In this document: piece by piece, positions 1-8,223 of the stretch
How the letters are laid out: each line of letters starts with the position of its first letter
Numbering within the stretch: position 1 is the first letter of the stretch
Origin: Promicromonospora panici
GTDB taxonomy: Bacteria; Actinomycetota; Actinomycetes; Actinomycetales; Cellulomonadaceae
Direction: 5' to 3'
NCBI RefSeq assembly: GCF_900608595.1
Contig: NZ_UWYY01000020.1
Location: forward strand, 62,001 to 126,000
DNA length: 64,000 nt
Position numbers and translations under genes: made by a program
Notes under the pieces: model-generated
Told to the model about the DNA's origin: nothing
Seen by the model: the letters and a program-made list of their open reading frames with translations, nothing else
Databases searched by the model: none

Positions 1-159
<159 letters not shown>

Positions 160-162
<3 letters not shown>

Positions 163-211
163 CGTGCCAGACGTACGGGTCAGCGGAGTGACCTGTACGT
201 CTGGCACGTCA
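160..211. terminator. Bidirectional hairpin overlapping two stop codons
   Basis: A left arm (160-182) and right arm (189-211) pair at 22 of 23 positions around a 6-base loop. The left arm begins with the TGA of the UvrA-like gene and the right arm contains the TGA (complement) of the convergent response regulator. The core AGACGTACGGG recurs in the hairpin at 11899-11940. There is no T-run, which is usual for actinobacterial terminators. Terminator function is inferred from position. Confidence 0.75.
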
Positions 212-943
212 GCGGCCGGCGCGCACCAGGCCCGACTCGTAGGCGCAGACCACCATCTGGGTCCGGTCGCGCAGGTCGAGCTTGTTCAGGATGCGCGAGA
301 CGTGTGTCTTGACCGTCTGCTCGGCGAGGTGCAGCTCGGTGGCGATCTCGGCGTTCGACCGGCCGGCGGCGACCAGCTTCATGACGTCGAGCTCACGGTC
401 GGTCAGGGCGGACAGCGTGGCGGACGGCGAGACGGGCAGCGTCGGGCGCGCCGCGTAGTCGGCGATGAGCGTGCGCGTGATCTTCGGCGACAGCAGCGCC
501 TCGCCGGCGGCCACCACACGGACGGCCTGGGTCAGCTCCTCGGGAGGCGAGTCCTTCAGCAGGAACCCGCTGGCACCCGCGCGCAGCGCCGAGAACACGT
601 ACTCGTCGGCGTCGAACGTGGTCAGCATGATCACCTTCGGCGGCGTGCCGGGCATGGCCATGATCGTGCGCGTCGCGTCCAGGCCGTTGACCTTCGGCAT
701 GCGGATGTCCATCAGGACGACGTCGGGCTGCATGCGGCGCACGGCGTCGGAGATCCCCACACCGTCGTCCGTGGTGCCGACCACCGTGATCCCCTCGTGC
801 GCGTTCAGCAGCGCGGCGAACCCAGCACGGATCATCGACTGGTCGTCGACGATCAGCACGCGGATCGCGCGCCCGGGCGCATCGTGCGCGGAGGACTCGT
901 GCACGGACGCGCCGTGCGCCGTGACATCGGGAGGTGGCGACAT
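209..943 (-). CDS. NarL/FixJ-family response regulator
   Basis: Cytoplasmic transcription regulator of 244 residues. The receiver domain (about 27-145) has the acidic pair DD at 33-34, the phospho-acceptor in VLMDIRMPK (Asp79) and the conserved lysine in GFLLKD (Lys130). A LuxR-type helix-turn-helix follows, from LTDRELDVM to VKTHVSRIL. It is divergent from a HisKA_3 sensor kinase starting 91 bases away and is its likely partner. The ATG at 943 has TACGTT 6 bases upstream (950-955), a leaderless -10 box. The residues before the receiver domain are low complexity, so a later start is possible. Next to the desaturase this resembles a DesR arrangement. Confidence 0.88.
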   Translation of the reverse strand: MSPPPDVTAHGASVHESSAHDAPGRAIRVLIVDDQSMIRAGFAALLNAHEGITVVGTTDDGVGISDAVRRMQPDVVLMDIRMPKVNGLDATRTIMAMPGTPPKVIMLTTFDADEYVFSALRAGASGFLLKDSPPEELTQAVRVVAAGEALLSPKITRTLIADYAARPTLPVSPSATLSALTDRELDVMKLVAAGRSNAEIATELHLAEQTVKTHVSRILNKLDLRDRTQMVVCAYESGLVRAGR

Positions 944-1034
944 GGGACCAACGTAACCGAGACCCGAAAGTATGACGGCGGTTCGCTCCACCGGGTGACG
1001 CGGCAAGCGCTGCCCACCGCATAACCTGCAGAGA
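944..1034. promoter_or_regulatory. Divergent promoter region of the two-component pair
   Basis: Two face-to-face -10 boxes are visible: TACGTT at 950-955 (complement), 6 bases from the regulator ATG, and TAACCT at 1022-1027, 7 bases from the kinase ATG. Both spacings fit transcription starting at the start codon. No clear -35 or operator was recognised between them. Confidence 0.5.
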
Positions 1035-2321
1035 ATGGACCACCCACCTGACTCGACGCCCGAACCACGCGGCGCCGACGCCCCCGGCCAGCAGGCCCGG
1101 CGCCCACGGCGTTTCTCCCCGGGGTTGCGTGCCCTGACCCGGCTGGACGTCACCACGGCCTCGATCGCCCGCCGGGAGGTCGTGTGGCTGTGGACGCTGG
1201 TCTCGATCATCTCGGTCGCCCTCGTCGCGATCGGCTGGCCGGTGACGGCGTCCGGGTACGGCACCCACCCCGCCGCGGCCATGACCTTCACCCTCGTGTA
1301 CTGCGCCGCCCCGATCCTGGCGGTGCGCTGGCCATGGGCAGGGCTCAGCGCCTCGGTCGCCGGCGCACTCCCCGTCATGATCCTGACCGCCTCCGCCGCA
1401 CCCGTGTGGCCGTGGCCGTGGCCCGTCACGGTCCTGCTCGCGCACTGCCTCACAGTGTTCGTGCTCGCCCTGCGACACCCCTGGTACTGGGCGGCGTCCC
1501 TCTGGTCTGCGGGCGCGATGCTGACGGTCCTGGCTCCCGCGGCGATCGTCCACGAGGCCGGTGAGGGCGCCGTCGCCAACGGCGTCGTACTGGTCTCCCT
1601 GAGCGGCGGCGTAGCCCTGGTCGGCGTGCTGGTGCGGCTGTGGATCCTCAGCATGGTCCGCATGGAGCAGGCCGAACGCCTCAGCGCCGCCGAGACCGGC
1701 CGCCGTCGCGAGCTCGAGGAACGCAACAGGATCGCCCGCGAGCTGCACGACGTCGTCGCGCACAGCATGTCGGTCATCACCGTCCAGGCCTCCACGGCCC
1801 GCTACCGCCAGCCCGGGCTCGACGAGGCGATCCAGCAGGAGTTCGAAGAGATCGCCGCATCCTCCCGCCGCGCGCTGGGCGAGATGCGCGGCCTGCTCAG
1901 CATCCTGCGCGGCCACGACACCGCCCCCACCGCGCCCCTGCCCGGCCTGTCCGACGTCGCCGACCTCGTCGAGTCCACCCGCGCCTCCGGCGTCGAGATC
2001 ACCTACACCGGCACCGACGCCGAGGTGCCCGACGCCGTCGGGCTGACCGCCTTCCGCCTCGTCCAGGAGGCGCTGAGCAACGCCCTGCGGCACGCCCCCG
2101 GATCCGCCGTCACCGTCACCGTCTCCGACGAGGGACACGACCTCCGGGTCCGCGTCACCAACACCGCCCCGGAACGCGCCGACGAGCCCACACCCGGCGC
2201 CCGTCTCGGCCTGGCCGGCATCCGCGAACGCGCCCACGCCCTCGGCGGGACCGTCACCGCCGGCCCCACGCCCGACGGCGGCTTCGAGCTCACCGCGACC
2301 CTCCCCGTCGCCCAGGACTGA
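1035..2321 (+). CDS. Sensor histidine kinase, HisKA_3 type, DesK-like context
   Basis: Membrane sensor of 428 residues. About six hydrophobic segments between residues 49 and 207 form the sensor, without an extracellular domain. The dimerisation helix carries RNRIARELHDVVAH with the phospho-accepting His238. The ATPase domain has the N-box EALSNALRHA and a G-box at LGLAGIRERA. It should phosphorylate the divergent NarL-type regulator. The desaturase gene starts 92 bases downstream on the same strand; a membrane-embedded kinase, a NarL-type regulator and a desaturase together recall the DesK-DesR-des lipid-fluidity system of Bacillus, but that role is inferred from context only. Confidence 0.88.
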   Translation: MDHPPDSTPEPRGADAPGQQARRPRRFSPGLRALTRLDVTTASIARREVVWLWTLVSIISVALVAIGWPVTASGYGTHPAAAMTFTLVYCAAPILAVRWPWAGLSASVAGALPVMILTASAAPVWPWPWPVTVLLAHCLTVFVLALRHPWYWAASLWSAGAMLTVLAPAAIVHEAGEGAVANGVVLVSLSGGVALVGVLVRLWILSMVRMEQAERLSAAETGRRRELEERNRIARELHDVVAHSMSVITVQASTARYRQPGLDEAIQQEFEEIAASSRRALGEMRGLLSILRGHDTAPTAPLPGLSDVADLVESTRASGVEITYTGTDAEVPDAVGLTAFRLVQEALSNALRHAPGSAVTVTVSDEGHDLRVRVTNTAPERADEPTPGARLGLAGIRERAHALGGTVTAGPTPDGGFELTATLPVAQD

Positions 2322-2413
2322 GAACCCACCGGCGACCCGCTACTCAGGTAGGGGGTGAGGTTGGCTCCAGCGGGGGACGCGCGGACCGTGGACCCGTTCC
2401 TAGGTTGACGCGC

Positions 2414-3517
2414 ATGACGACGACCGACGCAGCGCCCCGCCCGGCTCCCCAACCCGTCCAGACCCGCCGGCCGCGCACAGCCCGCAACAAGCAGACCAAC
2501 GACTACTTCGACCTCGCCGAACGCGCCACCGCCGCGGGCCTGATGGGACGCCGAGTCGGCTGGTACGCCGCCCGCACCGCCCTCCTCGCGGCCGGCCTGG
2601 CGCTCGCGTTCTGGCTGCTGCTCACGCTGGGCGACACGTGGTGGCAGCTCGCGGTGGCCGTCCTGTTCGGCGTCGTGTTCACGCAGGGCGCGTTCCTCGG
2701 TCACGACGCCGCGCACCTGCAGATCTTCCGGTCCGGACGGCGCAACGAGTGGGCGGCGCGGATCATCGCCAACCTCGTCGTCGGGCTCAGCGCCGGCTGG
2801 TGGGCCCGCAAGCACAACAAGCACCACGCGAACCCGAACGTGATCGGCAAGGACGGCGACATCGAGACGGGTGCGCTCGTGTTCGTGCCGGGGGAGGAGG
2901 CCGGGCGGACCGGGTTCTGGGGCTGGATCACCCGGCACCAGGGCTGGTTGTTCTTCCCGATGCTGACGCTGTTCGGCCCGACACTGCACGCCAACGCCGT
3001 CCAGACGCTGGCGACGACGCCGGCGATCAAGCACCGCGGTGCGGAGGCCTGGCTCCTGGGGCTGCGGCTCGTCGGGTTCCCGACCCTCGTATTCCTCACG
3101 CTCGGGCCGGCGCTCGGCGCGGCGTTCATGGCCGTGCAGCTCGCGACGTTCGGCCTGTACATGGGCGCCACGTTCGCCCCGAACCACAAGGGGATGCCGC
3201 TGATCCCGAAGGACGTCAAGGTCGACTTCCTGCGCCGCCAGGTCCTCACCTCGCGCAACATCCGCGGCGGCTGGTTCGTCGACGTCGCGATGGGCGGGCT
3301 GAACTACCAGATCGAGCACCACGTCTTCCCGCGGATGGCCAGCGTCAACCTGAAGCACGCCCGCCCGATCGTGCAGGCGTTCTGCGCCGAGCGCGACATC
3401 CCGTACACCGAGACGGGCCTGCTCGAGTCGTACGGGATCATCACCGCGTACCTGAACCGGGTCGGCCTCGGTCACGCCGACCCGATGGACTGCCCGGTCG
3501 CCGCGCAGTACCGGTAG
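2414..3517 (+). CDS. Membrane fatty-acid desaturase
   Basis: Di-iron desaturase of 367 residues that introduces a double bond into acyl chains of lipids, acyl-CoA or acyl-ACP at the inner membrane. All three histidine boxes are present: HDAAH (97-101), HNKHH (134-138) and QIEHH (299-303). Hydrophobic segments lie around 57-95 and 195-245. The ATG at 2414 has TAGGTT 7 bases upstream (2401-2406), a leaderless promoter, so it may be transcribed apart from the kinase 92 bases before it. Regiospecificity cannot be read from the sequence; it resembles the actinobacterial DesA/linoleoyl-CoA desaturase group. Confidence 0.9.
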   Translation: MTTTDAAPRPAPQPVQTRRPRTARNKQTNDYFDLAERATAAGLMGRRVGWYAARTALLAAGLALAFWLLLTLGDTWWQLAVAVLFGVVFTQGAFLGHDAAHLQIFRSGRRNEWAARIIANLVVGLSAGWWARKHNKHHANPNVIGKDGDIETGALVFVPGEEAGRTGFWGWITRHQGWLFFPMLTLFGPTLHANAVQTLATTPAIKHRGAEAWLLGLRLVGFPTLVFLTLGPALGAAFMAVQLATFGLYMGATFAPNHKGMPLIPKDVKVDFLRRQVLTSRNIRGGWFVDVAMGGLNYQIEHHVFPRMASVNLKHARPIVQAFCAERDIPYTETGLLESYGIITAYLNRVGLGHADPMDCPVAAQYR

Positions 3518-3577
3518 CGCGGGAGGGGCGGGACCTGGCGGCATCTGTCGACGTCGGCCGTCAGGTCCCGCACCCGG

Positions 3578-4546
3578 CTACCTGGGCATCGACGCGCCGG
3601 CGGCCGGCACCAGCCCGTCGAGCAGGGCGAGCTCGTCCTCGCTCAGCCGGAGCGCGCCCGCCGCGACGTTCTCCTCCAGGTGCGCCACGCTGCCGGTCCC
3701 AGGGATCGCCAGCACGTGCGCACCCCGGTGCAGGGTCCAGGCCAGGCGGACCTGCGCCTCGGTGGCACCGTGGGCCCGCGCGACGGCCGCCACCTCCGCC
3801 TGCCCGGTCTCGTCCGGGCCACCCACCAGCCCGGCGCCCGGGACCGCGGCCCCGACGGCGAAGAACGGTACGAACGCGACACCGTGCTCGCCGCACAGGT
3901 CGACCAGGGCGTCGTCCTCCCGGCTGGTCAGGCCGTACTGGTTCTGCACGCACACGACCGGTGCGATGCTCATCGCCTCGGTCAGCTGCTCCGGAAGGAT
4001 GTTGGAGATACCCAGGTGCCGGATCAGACCCGCTTCGCGCAGCTCCGCCAGCGCCCCGAAGTGCTCGGCGACCGATTCGGGCTCGCGCCCCTGCCCGGCC
4101 ATGCTCGTGCCCCAGCGCAGGTTGACGACGTCGAGGTGATCGCGGCCGAGCTGACGGATGTTCTCCTCGACCTGCGCACGAAGCTGGTCGGGGCGTGCCA
4201 TCGGCGCCATCTCACCGTCGCGCGACCGGGCCGGCCCGACCTTCGTCGTGATCACCAGGTCGTCCGGGTAGGGCTGCAGGGCCGTGCTGATCAGCTCGTT
4301 CGACGAGCGCAGCGGCGCGAAATAGAACGCGGCGGTGTCGATGTGGTTCACACCGAGCTCGACGGCCCGCCGCAGGACCGCGATCGCCGCGTCCCGGCTG
4401 CGCGGCGTCTTCTCCCACGGCATGCCCACGAGACGCATCGCGCCGAAACCCATGCGGTTGATCGTGAGGTCACCGAGCTGCCAGGTGCCGGCCGCCGCCG
4501 CGTCCGCGGTGCCAGTCATCGTGTTCGTCTTCGTGTCAGTGGTCAT
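3578..4546 (-). CDS. Aldo/keto reductase
   Basis: NADPH-dependent oxidoreductase, 322 residues, TIM-barrel fold. Seen: the active-site Asp and Tyr in HIDTAAFYFAP, the lysine in VITTKVG, and a late phosphate-binding stretch IPGTGSVAHLEEN. The position that is usually histidine after strand 4 reads VVNLRWG, so the catalytic His seems replaced by Arg, as in some AKR subgroups. The ATG at 4546 is chosen because the frame upstream has no family match. It is divergent from a small regulator; the 107-base gap between them holds a 16-base palindrome, so the regulator probably controls it. Substrate unknown. Confidence 0.88.
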   Translation of the reverse strand: MTTDTKTNTMTGTADAAAAGTWQLGDLTINRMGFGAMRLVGMPWEKTPRSRDAAIAVLRRAVELGVNHIDTAAFYFAPLRSSNELISTALQPYPDDLVITTKVGPARSRDGEMAPMARPDQLRAQVEENIRQLGRDHLDVVNLRWGTSMAGQGREPESVAEHFGALAELREAGLIRHLGISNILPEQLTEAMSIAPVVCVQNQYGLTSREDDALVDLCGEHGVAFVPFFAVGAAVPGAGLVGGPDETGQAEVAAVARAHGATEAQVRLAWTLHRGAHVLAIPGTGSVAHLEENVAAGALRLSEDELALLDGLVPAAGASMPR

Positions 4547-4586
4547 GCAGCCAGCATCACGCCGTGCCCGCCCCGTCCCACGGCGC

Positions 4587-4602
4587 TGGCAACTTGTTGC
4601 CA
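4587..4602. promoter_or_regulatory. Palindromic operator candidate
   Basis: TGGCAAC-tt-GTTGCCA: two perfect 7-base arms around a 2-base centre, in the gap between the aldo/keto reductase and the divergent regulator. Its AT-rich centre stands out from the GC-rich surroundings. Binding by the neighbouring regulator is inference. Confidence 0.55.
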
Positions 4603-4653
4603 ACCGCCCGAGGTAGGTAGCGCGGGGGAGTGGCACCGGGCAGGATCGGTCCC

Positions 4654-5313
4654 ATGCACACCGGTGAGGCCGTCACGATCGTCCACGGCGAGCAAGAGCT
4701 CCTCGCCCGGACCATGCACCTGTTCGCGACCGCGACCGACGTCGCCTGCGCCGCCGACGACCTCGCCACCTGGGCAACCGCACAGTCGACCGACGAGTTC
4801 GCCGAACTGGTCCGAGACCGCCACCCCGGCGACGTCCGCCTCCGCAAGCTGTACCGGTCCGCCCTGCTGCTCGACCCCGTGGCCGCGCAGCGGCTGGCGC
4901 GAGACCGCGACCGGCACGGCGCCCACATCCGCATCACGACCGACGAGATCAACGAGACGATCATCCTCGACCGCCGCCTGGTCATCCTGGCCGGCGACCT
5001 CAGCGGCGGCCGCCGCAGCTACAGCATCATCACCCAGCGCGAGGCCGTACAGGGCGTCACCTCCCTGTTCGACGCCGCCTGGCGACCGGCCACCGAGCTC
5101 GCCGTCTACGACACCCAGATCGCCGAGATCCGCCAGCTCGCACCCCAGGTGCTCGACCTGCTCAGCCAAGGTGTCAAGGACGAGGCCGCCGCCCGGACCC
5201 TGCGCCTCGGCGTCCGCACCTACCGCCGCCGAGTAGCCGAGCTCATGGACGCCCTCGGCGCCGAGTCACGGTTCCAGGCCGGCGCACGCGCCCGAGAGCT
5301 CGGCCTCGTCTGA
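4654..5313 (+). CDS. LuxR-type C-terminal HTH regulator with PLD-like N-terminal domain
   Basis: A 219-residue protein. The last 60 residues (from QVLDLLSQGVKDEAAARTL) fit a LuxR/GerE helix-turn-helix of the kind found in many actinobacterial orphan regulators. The first 140 residues have no receiver domain; the pattern ITTDEINETIILDRRLVILA resembles the degenerate phospholipase-D-like sensor domain of such regulators. A GTG eight codons upstream is an alternative start; the ATG is preferred since CAGGAT lies 7 bases before it. It is divergent from the aldo/keto reductase and probably its regulator. Confidence 0.72.
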   Translation: MHTGEAVTIVHGEQELLARTMHLFATATDVACAADDLATWATAQSTDEFAELVRDRHPGDVRLRKLYRSALLLDPVAAQRLARDRDRHGAHIRITTDEINETIILDRRLVILAGDLSGGRRSYSIITQREAVQGVTSLFDAAWRPATELAVYDTQIAEIRQLAPQVLDLLSQGVKDEAAARTLRLGVRTYRRRVAELMDALGAESRFQAGARARELGLV

Positions 5314-5344
5314 CCGTGTCAGTGGCGGGTGCAAGACTCCACCC

Positions 5345-5725
5345 GTGAGCGAACGTGCACCCGTCCCTACCGACACCGTCCTGCGGCTCGCCGCCATCCT
5401 CGAACGCCTCCCCGAGTGCCACGAGCACGACGCCTGGACCGGCGTCGCCTGGAAGACCCACGACGCCACCGTGGCACACGTCTTCGGCGGAGAAGACGGC
5501 CTCGTCCGGATCACCTTCCGCGCCGAACCCGACGAAGTCGAAGCCTTCCAGCACCTCGGACCGCAATACTTCAAGGCCAGCTGGGGAACCAACGTCGTCG
5601 GCATCGTCCTCGACCAGCACACCGACTGGGACGAGCTCACCGAGCTGCTCACCGACTCCTACTGCATCCAGGCACCACAGACCCTCGCCGCACAGGTCAA
5701 CCGGCCCACACCCGAAGCCGGCTGA
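5345..5725 (+). CDS. MmcQ/YjbR family protein
   Basis: Small soluble protein of 126 residues with the YjbR-like fold, in which a first helix is followed by a sheet carrying TGVAWKTHDATVAHVFGG and a C-terminal helical TELLTDSYCIQAP segment. The family is often called DNA-binding, but direct function is not established. The GTG start at 5345 is 31 bases after the preceding regulator, and AAGACT lies 6 bases before it. It shares direction with the SnoaL-like gene 14 bases downstream. Confidence 0.75.
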   Translation: MSERAPVPTDTVLRLAAILERLPECHEHDAWTGVAWKTHDATVAHVFGGEDGLVRITFRAEPDEVEAFQHLGPQYFKASWGTNVVGIVLDQHTDWDELTELLTDSYCIQAPQTLAAQVNRPTPEAG

Positions 5726-5739
5726 GTAACCTCGGAAAC

Positions 5740-6165
5740 ATGACACAGCGCGCAACCACCGAGGCCTGGGTCCGCGGCTACGAACGACTCTGGCGAACAC
5801 CCGGCACCGACGGGCTCGCAGAACTCTTCACCACCGACGCGTCCTACCTGCCCTCACCCTGGGCGACACCCGTCGTAGGGCTCCCGGCGCTCGCGGAGTT
5901 CTGGGAGTCGGAGCGTTCGGGACCGGACGAGTCGTTCACGATGACGTCCGAGGTGATCGCTGTGGACGGTCCGACGGCGGTCGTGCGGGTGAGCGTCGAG
6001 TACGGCGCCCCCGAACGCTCCGGCGAGCCTGGTGCGTTCGGCAGCCGCTGGCGCGACCTGTGGGTCCTCCAGTTCGACGAGGACGGGCGCTGTGCGGCGT
6101 TCGAGGAGTGGCCGTTCGCGCCGGGGCAGCCCGACGGGCACGACCAGCCCACGGTTCCCCAGTAG
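5740..6165 (+). CDS. SnoaL/NTF2-like protein
   Basis: A 141-residue cone-shaped-fold protein. The pattern (long N-terminal helices, then ELFTTDASYLPSPWATP, VGLPALAEFW and the strands AFGSRWRDLWVLQFDEDGRCAAFEEW) is that of nuclear transport factor 2-like isomerase/hydrolase families. No catalytic residue set can be assigned, so substrate is unknown. TAACCT at 5727-5732 lies 7 bases before the ATG, supporting this start and leaderless expression. It converges on the 2-hydroxyacid dehydrogenase. Confidence 0.75.
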   Translation: MTQRATTEAWVRGYERLWRTPGTDGLAELFTTDASYLPSPWATPVVGLPALAEFWESERSGPDESFTMTSEVIAVDGPTAVVRVSVEYGAPERSGEPGAFGSRWRDLWVLQFDEDGRCAAFEEWPFAPGQPDGHDQPTVPQ

Positions 6166-6186
6166 CTGAGTCAACAGCGTGGTGGC

Positions 6187-7131
6187 TCAGTAGCCGCGTT
6201 CCCGCACGACCGCCGACGCCGGACGAACACCGCGACGGATCTCGACGAACGCCGCGTCGAGGCTGGTCACGACGTCGGACGGCAGTGTGAGGCCGGAGAC
6301 GTGGGGCGTGATCGTGACGTCGGGACGGCGCCACAGAGGCGACGACGGCTCCAGCGGCTCCTGTTCGGTGACATCGAGCGTCGCGTGCCGGACTCGGCCC
6401 GCGTCGAGTGCGCCCAGCAGGGTCGCGGTGCGCACGGCCGACCCGCGTCCGACGTTGACCAGGTGGACGGCGTCGAAGGCGGCGAGGAGCTCCGGGGTGA
6501 TCAGGCCCGCGGTCTGCGCCGTGTGGGGGAGTGCCAGCACGAGGACGTCGGCCCTGGCGAGCGCCGGCGTGCTGTGCGCGTCGGCCAGGGGGAGGACGGC
6601 GTCGAAGGCGTCGTCGGGTCGCCCGCTCCTGCTCAGTCCGGTGACCCGGTGCCCGACGGCGGCCAGCGCCCGGCCGATCGCCTTTCCCACGGCTCCCGTA
6701 CCCACCACGATCGCGCCGTCCCGGGTGGGCGGTGCGGATGGCCTGGACGGATCCCACGTGGCCGACGCCGAGTCGGCGACGTAGCGGGCCGTCTGCCAGC
6801 GTTCGGCGAGGACCCAGGTCAGGACGTACTCGGCCATGCGCTGCGGCATCGTGCCGGTGGTGCGGGTCAGGAGCACGCCGTCGGGCAACGCCGGAACCAG
6901 GTGCTCCACGCCGGCGAAGGGACAGTGCACCCATGCGGAGCCCACGGCGTGCTCGGGTCTTGTCGTGACCGCGAGCGTCGCGCCGTGCTCGATCACCTTC
7001 AGGTTCTGCGCCTGCGCCCAGGCGACGAGCGCGTCACGCACGTCCGGGTCGACGTCGTCGCCGAGGCGAACCGTGGGGCGGGCGCGGAGCGCGGCGGCGA
7101 GGGCGGGAATCGCGGGTGCTGAGGTCATCAT
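6187..7131 (-). CDS. D-isomer-specific 2-hydroxyacid dehydrogenase
   Basis: NAD(P)-dependent dehydrogenase of 314 residues. The Rossmann motif GTGAVGKAIG lies in the middle. The catalytic set is present: Arg in NVGRGSAV, Glu in DVTEQEPL and His in TPHVSG. The N-terminal substrate domain is short and degenerate, as in the subgroup that includes phosphoglycerate dehydrogenase-like and hydroxypyruvate reductase-like proteins. Two adjacent ATG codons (7131 and 7128) could start it. Its upstream neighbour GrpB lies 52 bases away on the same strand. The substrate cannot be told. Confidence 0.85.
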   Translation of the reverse strand: MMTSAPAIPALAAALRARPTVRLGDDVDPDVRDALVAWAQAQNLKVIEHGATLAVTTRPEHAVGSAWVHCPFAGVEHLVPALPDGVLLTRTTGTMPQRMAEYVLTWVLAERWQTARYVADSASATWDPSRPSAPPTRDGAIVVGTGAVGKAIGRALAAVGHRVTGLSRSGRPDDAFDAVLPLADAHSTPALARADVLVLALPHTAQTAGLITPELLAAFDAVHLVNVGRGSAVRTATLLGALDAGRVRHATLDVTEQEPLEPSSPLWRRPDVTITPHVSGLTLPSDVVTSLDAAFVEIRRGVRPASAVVRERGY

Positions 7132-7183
7132 GGCGATTCTGCCTGGTCGCACGACCACGGGGGACGGTGTCAGCTGAGTACAG

Positions 7184-7723
7184 TTATGTCAGCGAATTGT
7201 CGTTCCAGGCGCGTGCCCGTTGCATCAGCTCACCGATCAGGGGTGCTTTGCCGGACCGGTAGCGGACGCGGTCGTGGCGGTCTGCCACGGCGAGCTCGCT
7301 CCTCAGGGCGGCGTATTGCTCGGCCGGCTCGGCATGGGTGCGCAGGTAGTCACGGAACAGCAGCCAGTCGCGCCACGAGGCGGAGTTCCGTTCCACGACG
7401 TGCAGGTGGTGCGTGCGATGTTCCACCGTCGGGAAGCACACCGACCATTTGCGTTCAACTTCGTCGCCGGGCTCCGGTGCGTGGGTCCAGCCGATCCGTT
7501 GCAGCTCCGAGAGCGCCGGAGCGAAGCCTGTGTAGTCGTCGGTCACGGCGACCATGTCGATGATCGGCTTGGCGGGAAGCCCAGGGACCGACGTCGAGCC
7601 GATGTGCTCGATGGGGGCAACGAGCCAGCTGACTAGCACAGGCTCGAGCGCTGCCTTCTGCGTGGCGAAGAGTTCGGCCCAGCCGGGGTCGTGAGGCTGG
7701 ATGACTATCGGGTCCTGGCGCAC
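7184..7723 (-). CDS. GrpB family nucleotidyltransferase-like protein
   Basis: A 179-residue member of the GrpB/UPF0157 family. IEHIGSTSVPGLPAKPIIDM is the family signature, and corresponds to the GS...D...D active region of the nucleotidyltransferase fold. HHLHVV and FRDYLRTH are also family blocks. Its biological substrate is unknown. The GTG start gives the usual family length. It heads a two-gene minus-strand group with the 2-hydroxyacid dehydrogenase; the 500 bases upstream hold no gene. Confidence 0.9.
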   Translation of the reverse strand: MRQDPIVIQPHDPGWAELFATQKAALEPVLVSWLVAPIEHIGSTSVPGLPAKPIIDMVAVTDDYTGFAPALSELQRIGWTHAPEPGDEVERKWSVCFPTVEHRTHHLHVVERNSASWRDWLLFRDYLRTHAEPAEQYAALRSELAVADRHDRVRYRSGKAPLIGELMQRARAWNDNSLT

Positions 7724-7810
7724 GCGCTCAGCCTCGCATGTGTGCTGCGGGCTCTGTCAGTGATTCAGCGGTGTGGTGGCTGGTCCCAGAGCTCCTTCCG
7801 GATACATCCG

Positions 7811-7824
7811 ATAATGCACATTAT
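7811..7824. promoter_or_regulatory. AT-rich palindrome, operator-like
   Basis: ATAATG-ca-CATTAT, followed by a third half-like CATTATG at 7828-7834. Such AT-rich palindromes are rare in this GC-rich DNA and are typical of MarR/TetR-type operators. It lies just before the short frame starting at 7831. Confidence 0.4.
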
Positions 7825-7912
7825 GTCATTATGGCGAGGATCGACCCGGAGACCGCTGCCCTGGGCCGTGCATGCTGTGCACTCGCAGCGCTGCGCCCGT
7901 GACATGCGCTTT

Positions 7913-7946
7913 GAGCGCTCAGCCTCGTTGCGAGCGCTCAGCCTCG
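7913..7946. repeat. Two near-adjacent copies of a 15-base repeat
   Basis: GAGCGCTCAGCCTCG occurs at 7913-7927 and 7932-7946; 13 bases of it occur again at 7724-7736, beside the GrpB start. The GAGCGCTC part is itself a perfect 8-base palindrome. No function is evident. Confidence 0.5.
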
Positions 7947-8223
7947 CCGTTCGCGCCGGCGCACAATCGCCCGCGACGAAGGCGCTCCGAGTTCGGTCGG
8001 TTGCTCAACACCGGCATGCAGCCGCTCACCAGCACCTGGCCAAGCCGCACCCCGCCACGCGGACAGCCGGCAGCGCCCCTGCCCCACCAACAGGACACCA
8101 ACACATCCAAAGCATTGTGTATAGCGCAACACATCGGTCTACAGCCAGCAAAGAAGGTCAACACAGTAACACCCCGAAAATCCTGCGGCCGCTCCCGGGC
8201 ACGAGGCATACCATCCTCGGACC

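Larger units (their letters stand above)
7724..8223. other. 500-bp gene-poor gap with AT-rich motif and repeats
   Basis: No convincing gene is seen. The stretch is visibly less GC-rich than its surroundings. It holds an ATAATG/CATTAT palindrome (7811-7824), three copies of GCGCTCAGCCTCG (7724-7736, 7915-7927, 7934-7946) and a 23-codon frame from the ATG at 7831 (MARIDPETAALG...) that ends at 7902. The last could be the remnant of a regulator gene. The 3' end, with CATCCT six bases before 8224, is probably the promoter of the TOPRIM gene. Confidence 0.5.
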
